Positions 8,838 through 16,767 of a stretch of DNA of 64,000 nucleotides are shown piece after piece. The translations under genes were made by a program, and so were the position numbers. The notes beneath the pieces were generated by a model, which was not told where the DNA came from, did not search any database, and worked only from the letters and a program-made list of their open reading frames with translations. The DNA lies in contig JAJCXO010000232.1 in assembly GCA_029263395.1 (NCBI GenBank), positions 1 to 64,000 on the forward strand, in the 5' to 3' direction. The number at the start of each line of letters is the position of its first letter. Position 1 is the stretch's first letter. This stretch comes from Acidobacteriota bacterium (GTDB lineage Bacteria > Acidobacteriota > Thermoanaerobaculia > Multivoradales > J023).

Positions 8838-11384
8838 ATGGTCCCATTGCAAAACAACCGAACCATGGCCGGCAAGACACTCACCAACAGACCTCCTTCC
8901 CCCACGCTCGTCGCCGCGATACTTCTAGCCATCCTGCCAAGTTTCGCAGGCAGCGCTTCAGCTTCAGAGGTTCAAGAGCCCGACGCCTCGCGCATCCAGA
9001 CGATACAGACAGCGAACGGTGACACCATCCTGGTCACCCGGGCCCTCCGCGGCACGGCGCCGACCATCGACGTCATCATGCAGAACTATGCCGGCCCCGA
9101 CGACTACGACCAGCCAGACCGAGCCATCTATAATCCGTCGGTCACTGAGCCCATCTTCGGCAACCGACAGTTGCCGGTCGCCGAATCGGACCCCGCCATG
9201 CGGCCAGCGGCACCCAGCCGAGCCCCTTCTACGACTCTCAGCTTCGGCGGCTACGACAGCTCTGATAATTCCTCCGGACTCTTTCCACCCGACACCAATG
9301 GTGACGTTGGCCGGGTCTACTACGTCCAGTACAACAACGTCGGTTGGAAGTATTTCAACAAGTCCAACGGCTCGTTGGCAGGTGGTCCGTTTGTCGGTAA
9401 CAGCTTCTGGCAAGGCTCGACCTTGCCAGCAAGCAGCCCGTGCGTGACCAACAACGCGGGCGACCCCATCGTGCTCTACGACCACCTGGCGCAGGAGTGG
9501 GTATTCAGCCAGTTCGTCAGCCCGAGCAACACCGAAGGCCACCAATGTTTCGCCATCACCATCGGCGGCAACCCCGCCGGCCCCTACTTCGTTTACGACT
9601 TCGTGGTCGGGCCAGCAGCGCCCAACGGTGAGTTCAACGACTACGAGAAGATTGGTCTGTGGAGTGATGGTGGCACCCAGAGCTCTTATCAGATGAGCTC
9701 CAATCAATTCAGCCTTCCGGGCCTTAGTTTCCTCGGTATTCGAGCCACAACCTTCGAACGTAACGCGATGTTGGCAGGTACCACGGCGACGTCGATCTCG
9801 TTCTTCAAAAGCGTAGCTACCGATCCGAGTGCCGCCGGCCATGTTCCGTTTACACTGCAGCCGGCCCATCTCGAGGGCCCTCTGCCGCCAACCGGCAGGT
9901 GTGCCCCCTACCTGCAGCTCAATGACGGCGCGTTCACTGGTCAAACCGGCACCGAAGCTGATGGCTACCAGTTCTGGGAGCTCTGCAGCAACTTCGCCAC
10001 GCCAGGCAGCACCACCTTCACTGAAGGTCCGTTCGTTGCGTCGGCAGCCTTCACCATCCCTGGAGGCAATGTGCCCCAGCCAGGAACTGCAGTTCAACTG
10101 GGTGTGCTCCGAGGGCGGGCGATGTACCGCTTCAGCACCCGGATGATCAACGGCGCTCTAGAAGGTGTCGTCTCCCATGATATCGACGCTGGCGGTGGTC
10201 AGCACAGCGTGCGTTATTCCCACTTTTCCCTACCCAGCTTGGCCGGCGTCAGCTTGACCGATCAAGGTACGTTCTCCCCCCCCGACAGTCAATCGCGCTG
10301 GATGCCCGCTGCCGGCCTCGACAGCCAAGGCGACATCGCGATGGTCTACTCGCGTTCGGGAAGCTCCGCCGGTCAGTTTCCGTCGGTCTACTTCACGGGC
10401 CGTGAGACCGGCGCTGCCGCGGGCACGTTGCAGACCGAGTCGGTCTGCGTCGACGGCACCGGCATCCAGACCGGCACACAAAACGGTGTCGGCCGCTGGG
10501 GAGACTACGCCTCGGTCAGCATGGACCCGGTTGACGACTGCACCTTCTGGATCACCAACGAGTACATCGAGACGACTGGATCCACCGACTGGGACACCCA
10601 GATCTGTAGTTTCAGCTTCCCTTCTTGCCAGGCAGCGGTGAGTTGCAAGATCGGCGTCTATCGGCCAAGTAACCGCCTGTTTCTGCTCGATGTCGACGGT
10701 AGCGGCACGTTCTCTGTGCCCGCTGGCGATCAGGCATGTCAATTCGGCGTGAGTGGCGACATCCCGCTGTCTGGCGATTGGAACGGCGGTGGCGACGACG
10801 ACATCGGCGTCTACCGGCCGGCCAGCCGACTGTTTCTTGCCGACCTCGACGAGAGTTGTACCTACTCGGCAGCGAACGATGAGACTTTTCTCTTCGGTGC
10901 CGTTGGCGACATACCCTTGGTCGGTGATTGGAACGGTGACGGCGACGACGATATCGGCATCTATCGACCATCCAACCGCCTCTTCCGTCTCGACCTCGAC
11001 GAAGATGGTGTCTTCAACCCCGCCAACGACGCACAATTCCTCTTCGGCCTGATCGGCGACACCCCCTTGGTGGGCGACTGGAACGAAGACGGTGACGACG
11101 ACATCGGCATCTATCGACCGTCCAATCGGGTCTTCCTATTGGATTCCAATGAGAACTTGGTCTACGACCCGGGCGTCGATATTGGCCACCTGTTCGGCTT
11201 GATCGGTGACTTACCGCTGGTAGGTGATTGGAACGGCGATGGCGACGACCAGACCGGCGTCTATCGCCCCGCAAATCGACTCTTCTTGCTGGATACCAAC
11301 GAAGACCGTTTCTTCACCCTGGGTCCAGATCAGGGCTTCATTTTCGGCGTCGTCGGCGACACGCCGATCATCGGCAGCTGGTAG
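8838..11384 (+). CDS. secreted protein with C-terminal FG-GAP-like repeats
   Basis: An 848-residue exported protein. With the ATG at 8838 (an ATG at 8865 is also possible) a hydrophobic signal follows, ending near SASA-SEVQ. The N-terminal two thirds are beta-rich, Asn/Gly/Ser-rich, and resemble sialidase-type propellers (repeated D-x-G and W motifs), but I cannot name a catalytic family. From 10650 on there are five 50-51-residue repeats of the form IGVYRPSNRLFLLD ... FG..GD.PLVGDWNGDGDDD. Their DxDGDDD loops look like calcium sites of FG-GAP/VCBS repeats. The last repeat runs to the C terminus. A strong terminator follows. Confidence 0.8.
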   Translation: MVPLQNNRTMAGKTLTNRPPSPTLVAAILLAILPSFAGSASASEVQEPDASRIQTIQTANGDTILVTRALRGTAPTIDVIMQNYAGPDDYDQPDRAIYNPSVTEPIFGNRQLPVAESDPAMRPAAPSRAPSTTLSFGGYDSSDNSSGLFPPDTNGDVGRVYYVQYNNVGWKYFNKSNGSLAGGPFVGNSFWQGSTLPASSPCVTNNAGDPIVLYDHLAQEWVFSQFVSPSNTEGHQCFAITIGGNPAGPYFVYDFVVGPAAPNGEFNDYEKIGLWSDGGTQSSYQMSSNQFSLPGLSFLGIRATTFERNAMLAGTTATSISFFKSVATDPSAAGHVPFTLQPAHLEGPLPPTGRCAPYLQLNDGAFTGQTGTEADGYQFWELCSNFATPGSTTFTEGPFVASAAFTIPGGNVPQPGTAVQLGVLRGRAMYRFSTRMINGALEGVVSHDIDAGGGQHSVRYSHFSLPSLAGVSLTDQGTFSPPDSQSRWMPAAGLDSQGDIAMVYSRSGSSAGQFPSVYFTGRETGAAAGTLQTESVCVDGTGIQTGTQNGVGRWGDYASVSMDPVDDCTFWITNEYIETTGSTDWDTQICSFSFPSCQAAVSCKIGVYRPSNRLFLLDVDGSGTFSVPAGDQACQFGVSGDIPLSGDWNGGGDDDIGVYRPASRLFLADLDESCTYSAANDETFLFGAVGDIPLVGDWNGDGDDDIGIYRPSNRLFRLDLDEDGVFNPANDAQFLFGLIGDTPLVGDWNEDGDDDIGIYRPSNRVFLLDSNENLVYDPGVDIGHLFGLIGDLPLVGDWNGDGDDQTGVYRPANRLFLLDTNEDRFFTLGPDQGFIFGVVGDTPIIGSW
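10650..11384 (+). repeat. five 150-bp coding repeats (FG-GAP-like)
   Basis: Units start near 10650, 10803, 10953, 11103 and 11253 (spacing 153, 150, 150, 150). Each encodes YRP.NRLFLLD then GDWNGDGDDD. The third and fourth are the most alike, suggesting recent duplication. Confidence 0.85.
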
Positions 11385-11410
11385 TTCGGAAGCGACCGCC
11401 CCCCCTGACT

Positions 11411-11467
11411 CGAGCGAAGTCGCTCGAACCTTGGCCGGCAGGGCCTCACAACCCTGCCGGTTCTGTT
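11411..11467 (+). terminator. double hairpin, intrinsic terminator after the FG-GAP gene
   Basis: A first stem CGAGCG/CGCTCG (11411-11426, 4-nt loop) is followed by a perfect 9-bp stem CCGGCAGGG/CCCTGCCGG (11435-11460, 8-nt loop) and TTCTGTT. It separates the FG-GAP gene from the CotH operon. Confidence 0.8.
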
Positions 11468-11478
11468 AGATTCCAGCC

Positions 11479-14061
11479 ATGCTCGTCAAGGGAGTTCGGC
11501 GTCGAGAGTCACGGACGGGCCTTATCTTGGTCGGCGGCCTGCTGGCAGCCCTGTTGGTTGGGTTGGGGGTTTTGGGTTCAGATCTCTCGGAAGCCGGGAA
11601 CCGTGAGCTGTTGTGGGCGATGGTGCGGCCGGCGCAGAAGCTCCCGCTCTCGGTCGACCTGGAGATCGAGAGCGTGGGCTTGCGGATCAAGTGGGAAGAT
11701 CTCGCCAAGCTGGAGCGCAAACGGGAAGAAGCCTTGCGTCGAGGTATCTTGGTGACCGGCCCGGAGGACATGGTCCCAGCCCATCTCATCCCCCCTCCCC
11801 GCCTCGCAGCAAGCGACGCCGAGTCACTCATTGGGGCAAAAGTGCGTCTCAAAGGCGATTGGAGCGAACACGTCAAAGGACGCCATTGGTCGTTCCGGGT
11901 CAAGCTTGCCGGCGACGGTCGTCTCTTTGGGATGAAGACCTTCTCGCTGCAGCATCCCAGACACCGCAACGGCCTCCACGGCTGGCTCTACCACCAAATC
12001 CTCCGCCGCGAAGGAATCGTGGCGTTGCGGTACCGCTTCGTCCACCTCGTTCTCAATCAGGACGACCTTGGTATCTACGCCGTCGAGGAGCACTTCGATC
12101 ATCGCCTGCTGGAAAACAACGGGCAGCGTGAAGGTCCGATCCTGCGTTTCGATGAAGACTTGCGCTGGGCGATGATGGTGGATCCCAACCTGTCCCAACC
12201 CACTCGCAGCTTGAGTGAGCTCAGCGATATCCGACCGTACAGCGCATCGCGAGTCGAGGGCGATCATGTCCAGAAAGCCGCATTCGTCCGCGCCGCCAGC
12301 CTGCTCGAGGGTATTCGCACCGGGGCCTTACCTCTTGCTAACGCCCTCGACGTCGAGAAGATGGCTCGGTTCTACGCCATCGCCGACCTCGTCGGCGGCC
12401 ACCATGGCATCGGCTGGGGTAACCAACGGTTCTATATGAACCCGATCACCGCTCGGCTCGAGCCGATCGGCTTCGACGCCAACGCTGGGCTGGAGCTCGA
12501 CAGCACCGCGATCGAGCTTGGCGAGGGTTTGGCACCTCTGTGGCGCCACCAGGAGTTTCGCCAAGCTTACCTTGGCGAGCTCGAGCGTCTCGCCCAGCCC
12601 GCTTACCTCGACACCCTTTTTGCTGAGCTCGGCGACGAGTTGGCACGGCAACAAGCCATCCTGGCGATGAACACACCTGGCCCTCAAGTCGCCATCGATA
12701 CACCTGATGTCACACCGCTGGCAGCGACGCGTGCCGTCTACGAGTCCAATCAACGCGTCATCCGCAAAGTCCTTCAACCGCTGCGTGCTTTACGGGTCCA
12801 TCAGGCAACCGCAACGGCCGTTGACCACATCCAACTCGAGCTCGTCAGCCTCAATAAGGTACCCCTCGAAATTGTTGCGTTGACGCGGCCAGATTCGCCA
12901 ACCACTCTGACACTGCCATCGCCCCTGCTACTGGCACCCTGGGATCAGGGCCCGGTACGGGTGGACTCAGTCCACTTTGAGCTCGACGCAAGCACCCGTG
13001 CAACCTGGCGTGATCTCGACGGCACTCAGCTACAGTTTCGCGTCGCCGGGACCCAAGCTCTCCTCACCGAGACCGTGCTGCCTTGGCCCGCACCTCGGGC
13101 CGAACTGGTGCCACCGGACCTGATGGACGCCTCTTCGCAAGTCCCAGAGCGCCCCTTCCTGCTGCTTTCCGGCGACGAGATCCGCATTCGTCCCGGTGCT
13201 TGGGTTCTCGATCGCAACCTGGTGATTCCCGCTGGTTACCGCCTGGTGGCCGGCGCGGGGGTGTCTCTCGATCTCCGCGACGGCGCCAGCCTATTGGCCT
13301 ACTCTCCCCTCGACTTCCGGGGGCAACCCGAGCAGCCGATCGTAATCCGATCGAGCGACCTGACTGGCCAAGGTCTAATGGTCGCGAACGCTGATGACAC
13401 CTCATACCTCGACCATGTGATGGTCGAAGGCCTAGCAGCACCGCGTGGGCGGGGCTGGGCAATGACTGGTGCCGTAACCTTCTATCAATCACCGGTTGAA
13501 GTTACCCATAGCTCATTCGGCGGCAATCACGCCTCCGACGACGCTCTCAACATCGTTCGCAGTACACTGACCATCCACACCACCCTCTTTCACGACACCG
13601 CATCCGATGCGATCGACATCGACTTTGGCAACGGTGAGATCCGCGACACCCACTTCGACCGTATCGTCGGAGACGCTGTCGATATCTCTGGCAGCCAAAT
13701 CACTCTCGGACAATCGACCTTCCGGCGTATTGGAGACAAGGCGGTCAGCGTCGGTGAGAGGAGCCGGCTGCAATTCAGAGATCTCAAGATCGAGGGAGCC
13801 CGCATGGGATTGGTCAGCAAAGACGCATCGACGTTGGAAGGTAACGGGCTCGATCTGCGTGCCACCGAGATCGGCTTCTCCGCTTTCCGCAAGAAACCAG
13901 AATACGGCCCAGCGTCACTCACCGTGTATGGCTATCAAGCGACCGAAGTCGAGACCCTATACCAACTCGAAATAGGCTCCGAGCTGACTCTGGAGTCCGA
14001 GACGATGCCCCCCAATGCTGAGAACCTGAGGCAACAACTCTACCCCGACGGAGACTCTTGA
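11479..14061 (+). CDS. CotH-type kinase fused to a parallel beta-helix domain, membrane anchored
   Basis: An 860-residue protein. It has an N-terminal TM helix at about 14-34, and a CotH kinase-like domain at about 100-430 with the hallmarks KGDWSEH, FSLQHPRHRN, WLYHQILRREG, LVLNQDDLGIYAVEEHFD and, later, GFDANAGLEL. From about 560 to 830 a right-handed beta-helix is suggested by short alternating beta repeats with Asn/Asp turns. CotH proteins are atypical secreted kinases that phosphorylate spore coat or surface proteins. Here the predicted topology puts both domains outside the membrane. The stop overlaps the start of the ECF sigma gene by one base, linking surface kinase and sigma factor. 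Substrate unknown. Confidence 0.85.
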   Translation: MLVKGVRRRESRTGLILVGGLLAALLVGLGVLGSDLSEAGNRELLWAMVRPAQKLPLSVDLEIESVGLRIKWEDLAKLERKREEALRRGILVTGPEDMVPAHLIPPPRLAASDAESLIGAKVRLKGDWSEHVKGRHWSFRVKLAGDGRLFGMKTFSLQHPRHRNGLHGWLYHQILRREGIVALRYRFVHLVLNQDDLGIYAVEEHFDHRLLENNGQREGPILRFDEDLRWAMMVDPNLSQPTRSLSELSDIRPYSASRVEGDHVQKAAFVRAASLLEGIRTGALPLANALDVEKMARFYAIADLVGGHHGIGWGNQRFYMNPITARLEPIGFDANAGLELDSTAIELGEGLAPLWRHQEFRQAYLGELERLAQPAYLDTLFAELGDELARQQAILAMNTPGPQVAIDTPDVTPLAATRAVYESNQRVIRKVLQPLRALRVHQATATAVDHIQLELVSLNKVPLEIVALTRPDSPTTLTLPSPLLLAPWDQGPVRVDSVHFELDASTRATWRDLDGTQLQFRVAGTQALLTETVLPWPAPRAELVPPDLMDASSQVPERPFLLLSGDEIRIRPGAWVLDRNLVIPAGYRLVAGAGVSLDLRDGASLLAYSPLDFRGQPEQPIVIRSSDLTGQGLMVANADDTSYLDHVMVEGLAAPRGRGWAMTGAVTFYQSPVEVTHSSFGGNHASDDALNIVRSTLTIHTTLFHDTASDAIDIDFGNGEIRDTHFDRIVGDAVDISGSQITLGQSTFRRIGDKAVSVGERSRLQFRDLKIEGARMGLVSKDASTLEGNGLDLRATEIGFSAFRKKPEYGPASLTVYGYQATEVETLYQLEIGSELTLESETMPPNAENLRQQLYPDGDS

Positions 14062-14672
14062 TGGACGGATCCAATGTCATCCGGGCCGCCTTCAACGAAC
14101 CCGAGCTGGTTGCGGGCCTACGTCGCGGTGACGACGAAGCCTTCGAGCTCCTGGTACGGACCTATGGCGGCCAGTTACTCCAAGTTGCGCGTCGCTTCCT
14201 GCGCGAGGAAGACGCACGAGATGCGGTACAAGAAGCCTTCCTGAGCGCATTCAAAGCGATCGACCGCTTCGACGGCAAGGCCAAGATCTCGACTTGGCTA
14301 CATCGCGTGGTCGTCAACGCCGCGCTGATGCGGCTGCGCAAGAAGAGCTCAAAAGTCGAAGAAAGCCTCGAGCCGCTACTGCCGACCTTCATCGAAGATG
14401 GCCACCGAGAGCATCCCGGGGCCGCATGGCCTGACAGCCCGGAAGAAATAGTCGGTCGCGAGCAACTCCAAGACGTTGTACGCCAAGCCATAGATCGACT
14501 ACCCGTCAAGTACCGTAGCGTCGTCTTGCTGCGCGATATCGAAGAATTGAGCGGGGCCGAAACCGGTGAGATGCTCGGACTCACCGCCAACGCTGTCAAA
14601 GTGCGGCTACACCGCGCACGCTTAGCCCTGCGTGAGTTACTCGATCCTCAGATCCTGGAGGGCGCGGCATGA
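14061..14672 (+). CDS. ECF RNA polymerase sigma factor (RpoE-like)
   Basis: A 203-residue group 4 sigma factor. Region 2 includes EEDARDAVQEAFLSAFKAIDRF and the WLHRVVVNAALMRLR stretch. Region 4 carries LPVKYRSVVLLRDIEELSGAE and the recognition helix VKVRLHRARLALRE. The ATG at 14061 shares its A with the CotH stop codon. A TTG one codon earlier is less likely. The anti-sigma gene overlaps its end (ATGA). It probably directs an envelope regulon that may include its own operon. Confidence 0.95.
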   Translation: MDGSNVIRAAFNEPELVAGLRRGDDEAFELLVRTYGGQLLQVARRFLREEDARDAVQEAFLSAFKAIDRFDGKAKISTWLHRVVVNAALMRLRKKSSKVEESLEPLLPTFIEDGHREHPGAAWPDSPEEIVGREQLQDVVRQAIDRLPVKYRSVVLLRDIEELSGAETGEMLGLTANAVKVRLHRARLALRELLDPQILEGAA

Positions 14673-14911
14673 CCTGCAAAGACTTGATCGATTTCCTGAT
14701 GAGTTATCTCGACGGCGAGCTGCCCGAAAAAGAAACGCGCCAATTCGAAGACCATCTAGGCATCTGTGTCAATTGCGAAAGTTATCTCGAGAGCTACAAA
14801 GAAACCGTTCGGCTCGGCAAGATGATCTGCCAGCCCAACGAAGCGCTACCGACCGATATCCCCGAAGACCTGGTCGCGGCAATTCTCGAAGCCCGTCGAG
14901 CGGGTGTCTGA
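14669..14911 (+). CDS. zinc-binding anti-sigma factor (zf-HC2/ZAS type)
   Basis: An 80-residue protein with the ZAS signature H29-x3-C33-x2-C36 (HLGICVNC) and an upstream cysteine C3, a usual zinc ligand set. It overlaps the sigma gene by 4 bases, the standard arrangement for a sigma/anti-sigma pair. It has no TM segment, so it would be cytosolic and respond to redox or another cytosolic cue, or act through another protein. No further gene follows on this strand. Confidence 0.9.
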   Translation: MTCKDLIDFLMSYLDGELPEKETRQFEDHLGICVNCESYLESYKETVRLGKMICQPNEALPTDIPEDLVAAILEARRAGV

Positions 14912-15111
14912 GCTCGTGTGCGCCTCGTCCCGGTCAGAACCGAAATCACGCTCCGCATCGAGCTGAGTGAGCACCCGAACCAAGGCGAAAGGTAGAGCCG
15001 TTATTCGTTGAAGAACGGGACGATCTCCCCCAAAGGTCCCGCGTACAGTTGCGGTACACCCTCGGGCCAGCCATCTACGGGTGAGGACGATCGCAACACC
15101 CGGGGGCCGAG

Positions 15112-15930
15112 CTACGGCGCGATCAGCGGCCTGACTACTACGCGCAATACGCGATGGTTGGCGCGGAACCCGGCGCGTTCGATGGCCCGGCGAGCGCCCA
15201 GGTTGGTTACCTCGGTGGAGCAATAGGGCGTAAGCCCCTCGTCCAGGCTGCGCTTGACCAGGCTGGAGAGCATGCGTGAGCCTATGCCCTTGCCGCGCTC
15301 GTCACCGCATACGATCATCCCCAATTGGGCCAAGCCGGGCTGTTGCCGATCCCGACGCAGCTCTCCCACACTGAGCAAACGCGATCCCTCCTCGAAAAGG
15401 ATCAGTTCCTGGCGTTCGAGCCGCTCACGGTTGTAGTGCTCCAAGAAGTCTCTCGGCGCTCCGATCGCCTTGGCCTCAAAGTCGACGATACGCTGGTGAT
15501 CGCTCGCCTCGGCCACATGCAGGGGATCCAATCCCGGTCCCTCCGGCTCCACCATCCACCTGAAAAACAAAGAGTGGGGCTCGACGGCGGAGGCTAGATC
15601 CAGCGCCGATGACAAGTAGTTGGGGTCCGAGGTGTAGACCATCATGACCGTGGCTGAGCACTCGCTCAGCACCCAGCGCAACAACTCCGTTGAGCGGTGC
15701 TGGAAGCGCGGCACAACATAGAACCGTAACAGCTTGCCTGCTTCATCCACACAACAAGAGCCAGCCACTTCGTCCCCTACCATCAAGGCATGGGGAGTGG
15801 CCATATCGGCAAAGGCGGCCCACATGTCATCCATCGGGGCAACCAACTGGGCCAAGTATTCGGCGCGGTGATGAGCATAAACCGACGCAGCATCATCACC
15901 TAGGGAAAGGTGCTCGGGTTCTGAAGGCAT
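15112..15930 (-). CDS. GNAT-family N-acetyltransferase (two-domain)
   Basis: A 272-residue protein. The C-terminal half has a clear GNAT acetyl-CoA motif (GMIVCGDERGKGIGSRMLSSL; R/Q-x-x-G-x-G/A), followed by CSTEVTNLGARRAIERAGFR, the usual beta6/alpha4 region. The N-terminal half is similar in size and looks like a degenerate second GNAT domain. Substrate unknown. It lies immediately downstream of the small membrane protein gene (1-bp gap) on the same strand, so the two are probably co-transcribed. Confidence 0.8.
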   Translation of the reverse strand: MPSEPEHLSLGDDAASVYAHHRAEYLAQLVAPMDDMWAAFADMATPHALMVGDEVAGSCCVDEAGKLLRFYVVPRFQHRSTELLRWVLSECSATVMMVYTSDPNYLSSALDLASAVEPHSLFFRWMVEPEGPGLDPLHVAEASDHQRIVDFEAKAIGAPRDFLEHYNRERLERQELILFEEGSRLLSVGELRRDRQQPGLAQLGMIVCGDERGKGIGSRMLSSLVKRSLDEGLTPYCSTEVTNLGARRAIERAGFRANHRVLRVVVRPLIAP

Positions 15931-15931
15931 C

Positions 15932-16393
15932 TCAGTCGACGGGCCGGGGCTCTACCGATTTGTGAATCGAAACTTCATCAATTCTCGTGATGCTACCCAA
16001 GGCTTCAATCTGCGTCGACGCATCCCCAACGATCTGTTCGTACAACGCCAAGACCTTGGGATCGAACCCAGGAGTTTCCTTCGCCGCCAGCTTGACCAGT
16101 AGCATCTGATTGAGAAAATTGTTCAAGATATGGTGAGTCGACGACAACATGGCCTTGTATATCTTGATCTTTTCGCGCTCGACTCGATGGGATCTCCTCA
16201 TCCTGGCTTGGTCGAACAACGCGAAAACCAGAACAATACCAAGGGGAATAACAAACTCGTCCAGTTCGTAATGTTCGATTTCCACAAAGAAGTCGACCAC
16301 TGCCTCGAACAACTCGAAACCCGTTAGCTTCGTGAACAATAGAACCGCGATGGCGATACTTACCCCGACCAGGGTCAGCGTGTACTTCGTCAT
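15932..16393 (-). CDS. small membrane protein with an orphan histidine-kinase-like dimerisation helix
   Basis: A 153-residue protein with two TM helices (about 7-22 and 48-62), a basic juxtamembrane stretch, and then a helix containing SSTHHILNNFLNQM (H87/H88). This resembles the H-box of histidine-kinase DHp domains. No N, G1, F or G2 boxes follow and the protein ends about 65 residues later, so it cannot be a complete kinase. It may be a phosphotransfer or adaptor protein, or a family I do not know. The GNAT gene follows with a 1-bp gap. Confidence 0.65.
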   Translation of the reverse strand: MTKYTLTLVGVSIAIAVLLFTKLTGFELFEAVVDFFVEIEHYELDEFVIPLGIVLVFALFDQARMRRSHRVEREKIKIYKAMLSSTHHILNNFLNQMLLVKLAAKETPGFDPKVLALYEQIVGDASTQIEALGSITRIDEVSIHKSVEPRPVD

Positions 16394-16421
16394 GGCTTCC
16401 TAACGACAATCGTCTTCAGTG

Positions 16422-16475
16422 TTCGGCGATTACTGTCCGTTCGGCGATTACCGTCCGTTCGGCGACTACTGTCCG
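16422..16475. repeat. 3 x 18-bp tandem repeat
   Basis: Three head-to-tail units of TTCGGCGATTACTGTCCG, each differing by at most one or two bases, lie upstream of the membrane protein gene. Confidence 0.9.
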
Positions 16476-16600
16476 GGCAAACACCCATCATCACCGCTGA
16501 CCAAAATCTCGCCCGACTCAGCATGATCACTAGAAACGTCGAGGATTATAGCCTCGACTTGCCGAGGATTGCCCCCAAACTCCCATGCACATAAGACTGG

Positions 16601-16625
16601 CTCTCCACCGCTGAGAGAGTTTTTT
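16601..16625 (+). terminator. weak hairpin plus T-run in the oxidase leader
   Basis: CTCTC and GAGAG (16601-16605 and 16615-16619) can pair with a 9-nt loop directly before TTTTTT. It lies about 140 bp before the oxidase start, so it could act as an attenuator, or stop antisense transcription. The stem is short and the call weak. Confidence 0.3.
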
Positions 16626-16767
16626 GGAGCTTCCAGCAGAGCTTTCCCACCCCTCGTAGGCGCCTGACTGGCGATCGACGGTAAGACAGTGTTAGCCTCG
16701 GTCTGATTTCTCTGCCAATCCGACTTCGGTTGATCGCTGACCGACCATTGCCTACAAGGAGGTTCAA

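Larger units (their letters stand above)
16394..16767. other. 374-bp divergent intergenic region
   Basis: It separates the minus-strand membrane protein from the plus-strand multicopper oxidase. It contains a 3 x 18-bp tandem repeat (16422-16475), a weak hairpin followed by six T (16601-16625) and the strong AAGGAGG ribosome site of the oxidase (16756-16762). An open minus-strand frame crosses it, but it runs under the oxidase start and is not supported. Confidence 0.6.

Noticed and set aside
8964-10097. Long minus-strand ORF (377 aa) under the FG-GAP gene
   Set aside because: It runs antisense to a clearly coding gene with a signal peptide and domain repeats, and its translation has no recognisable pattern.
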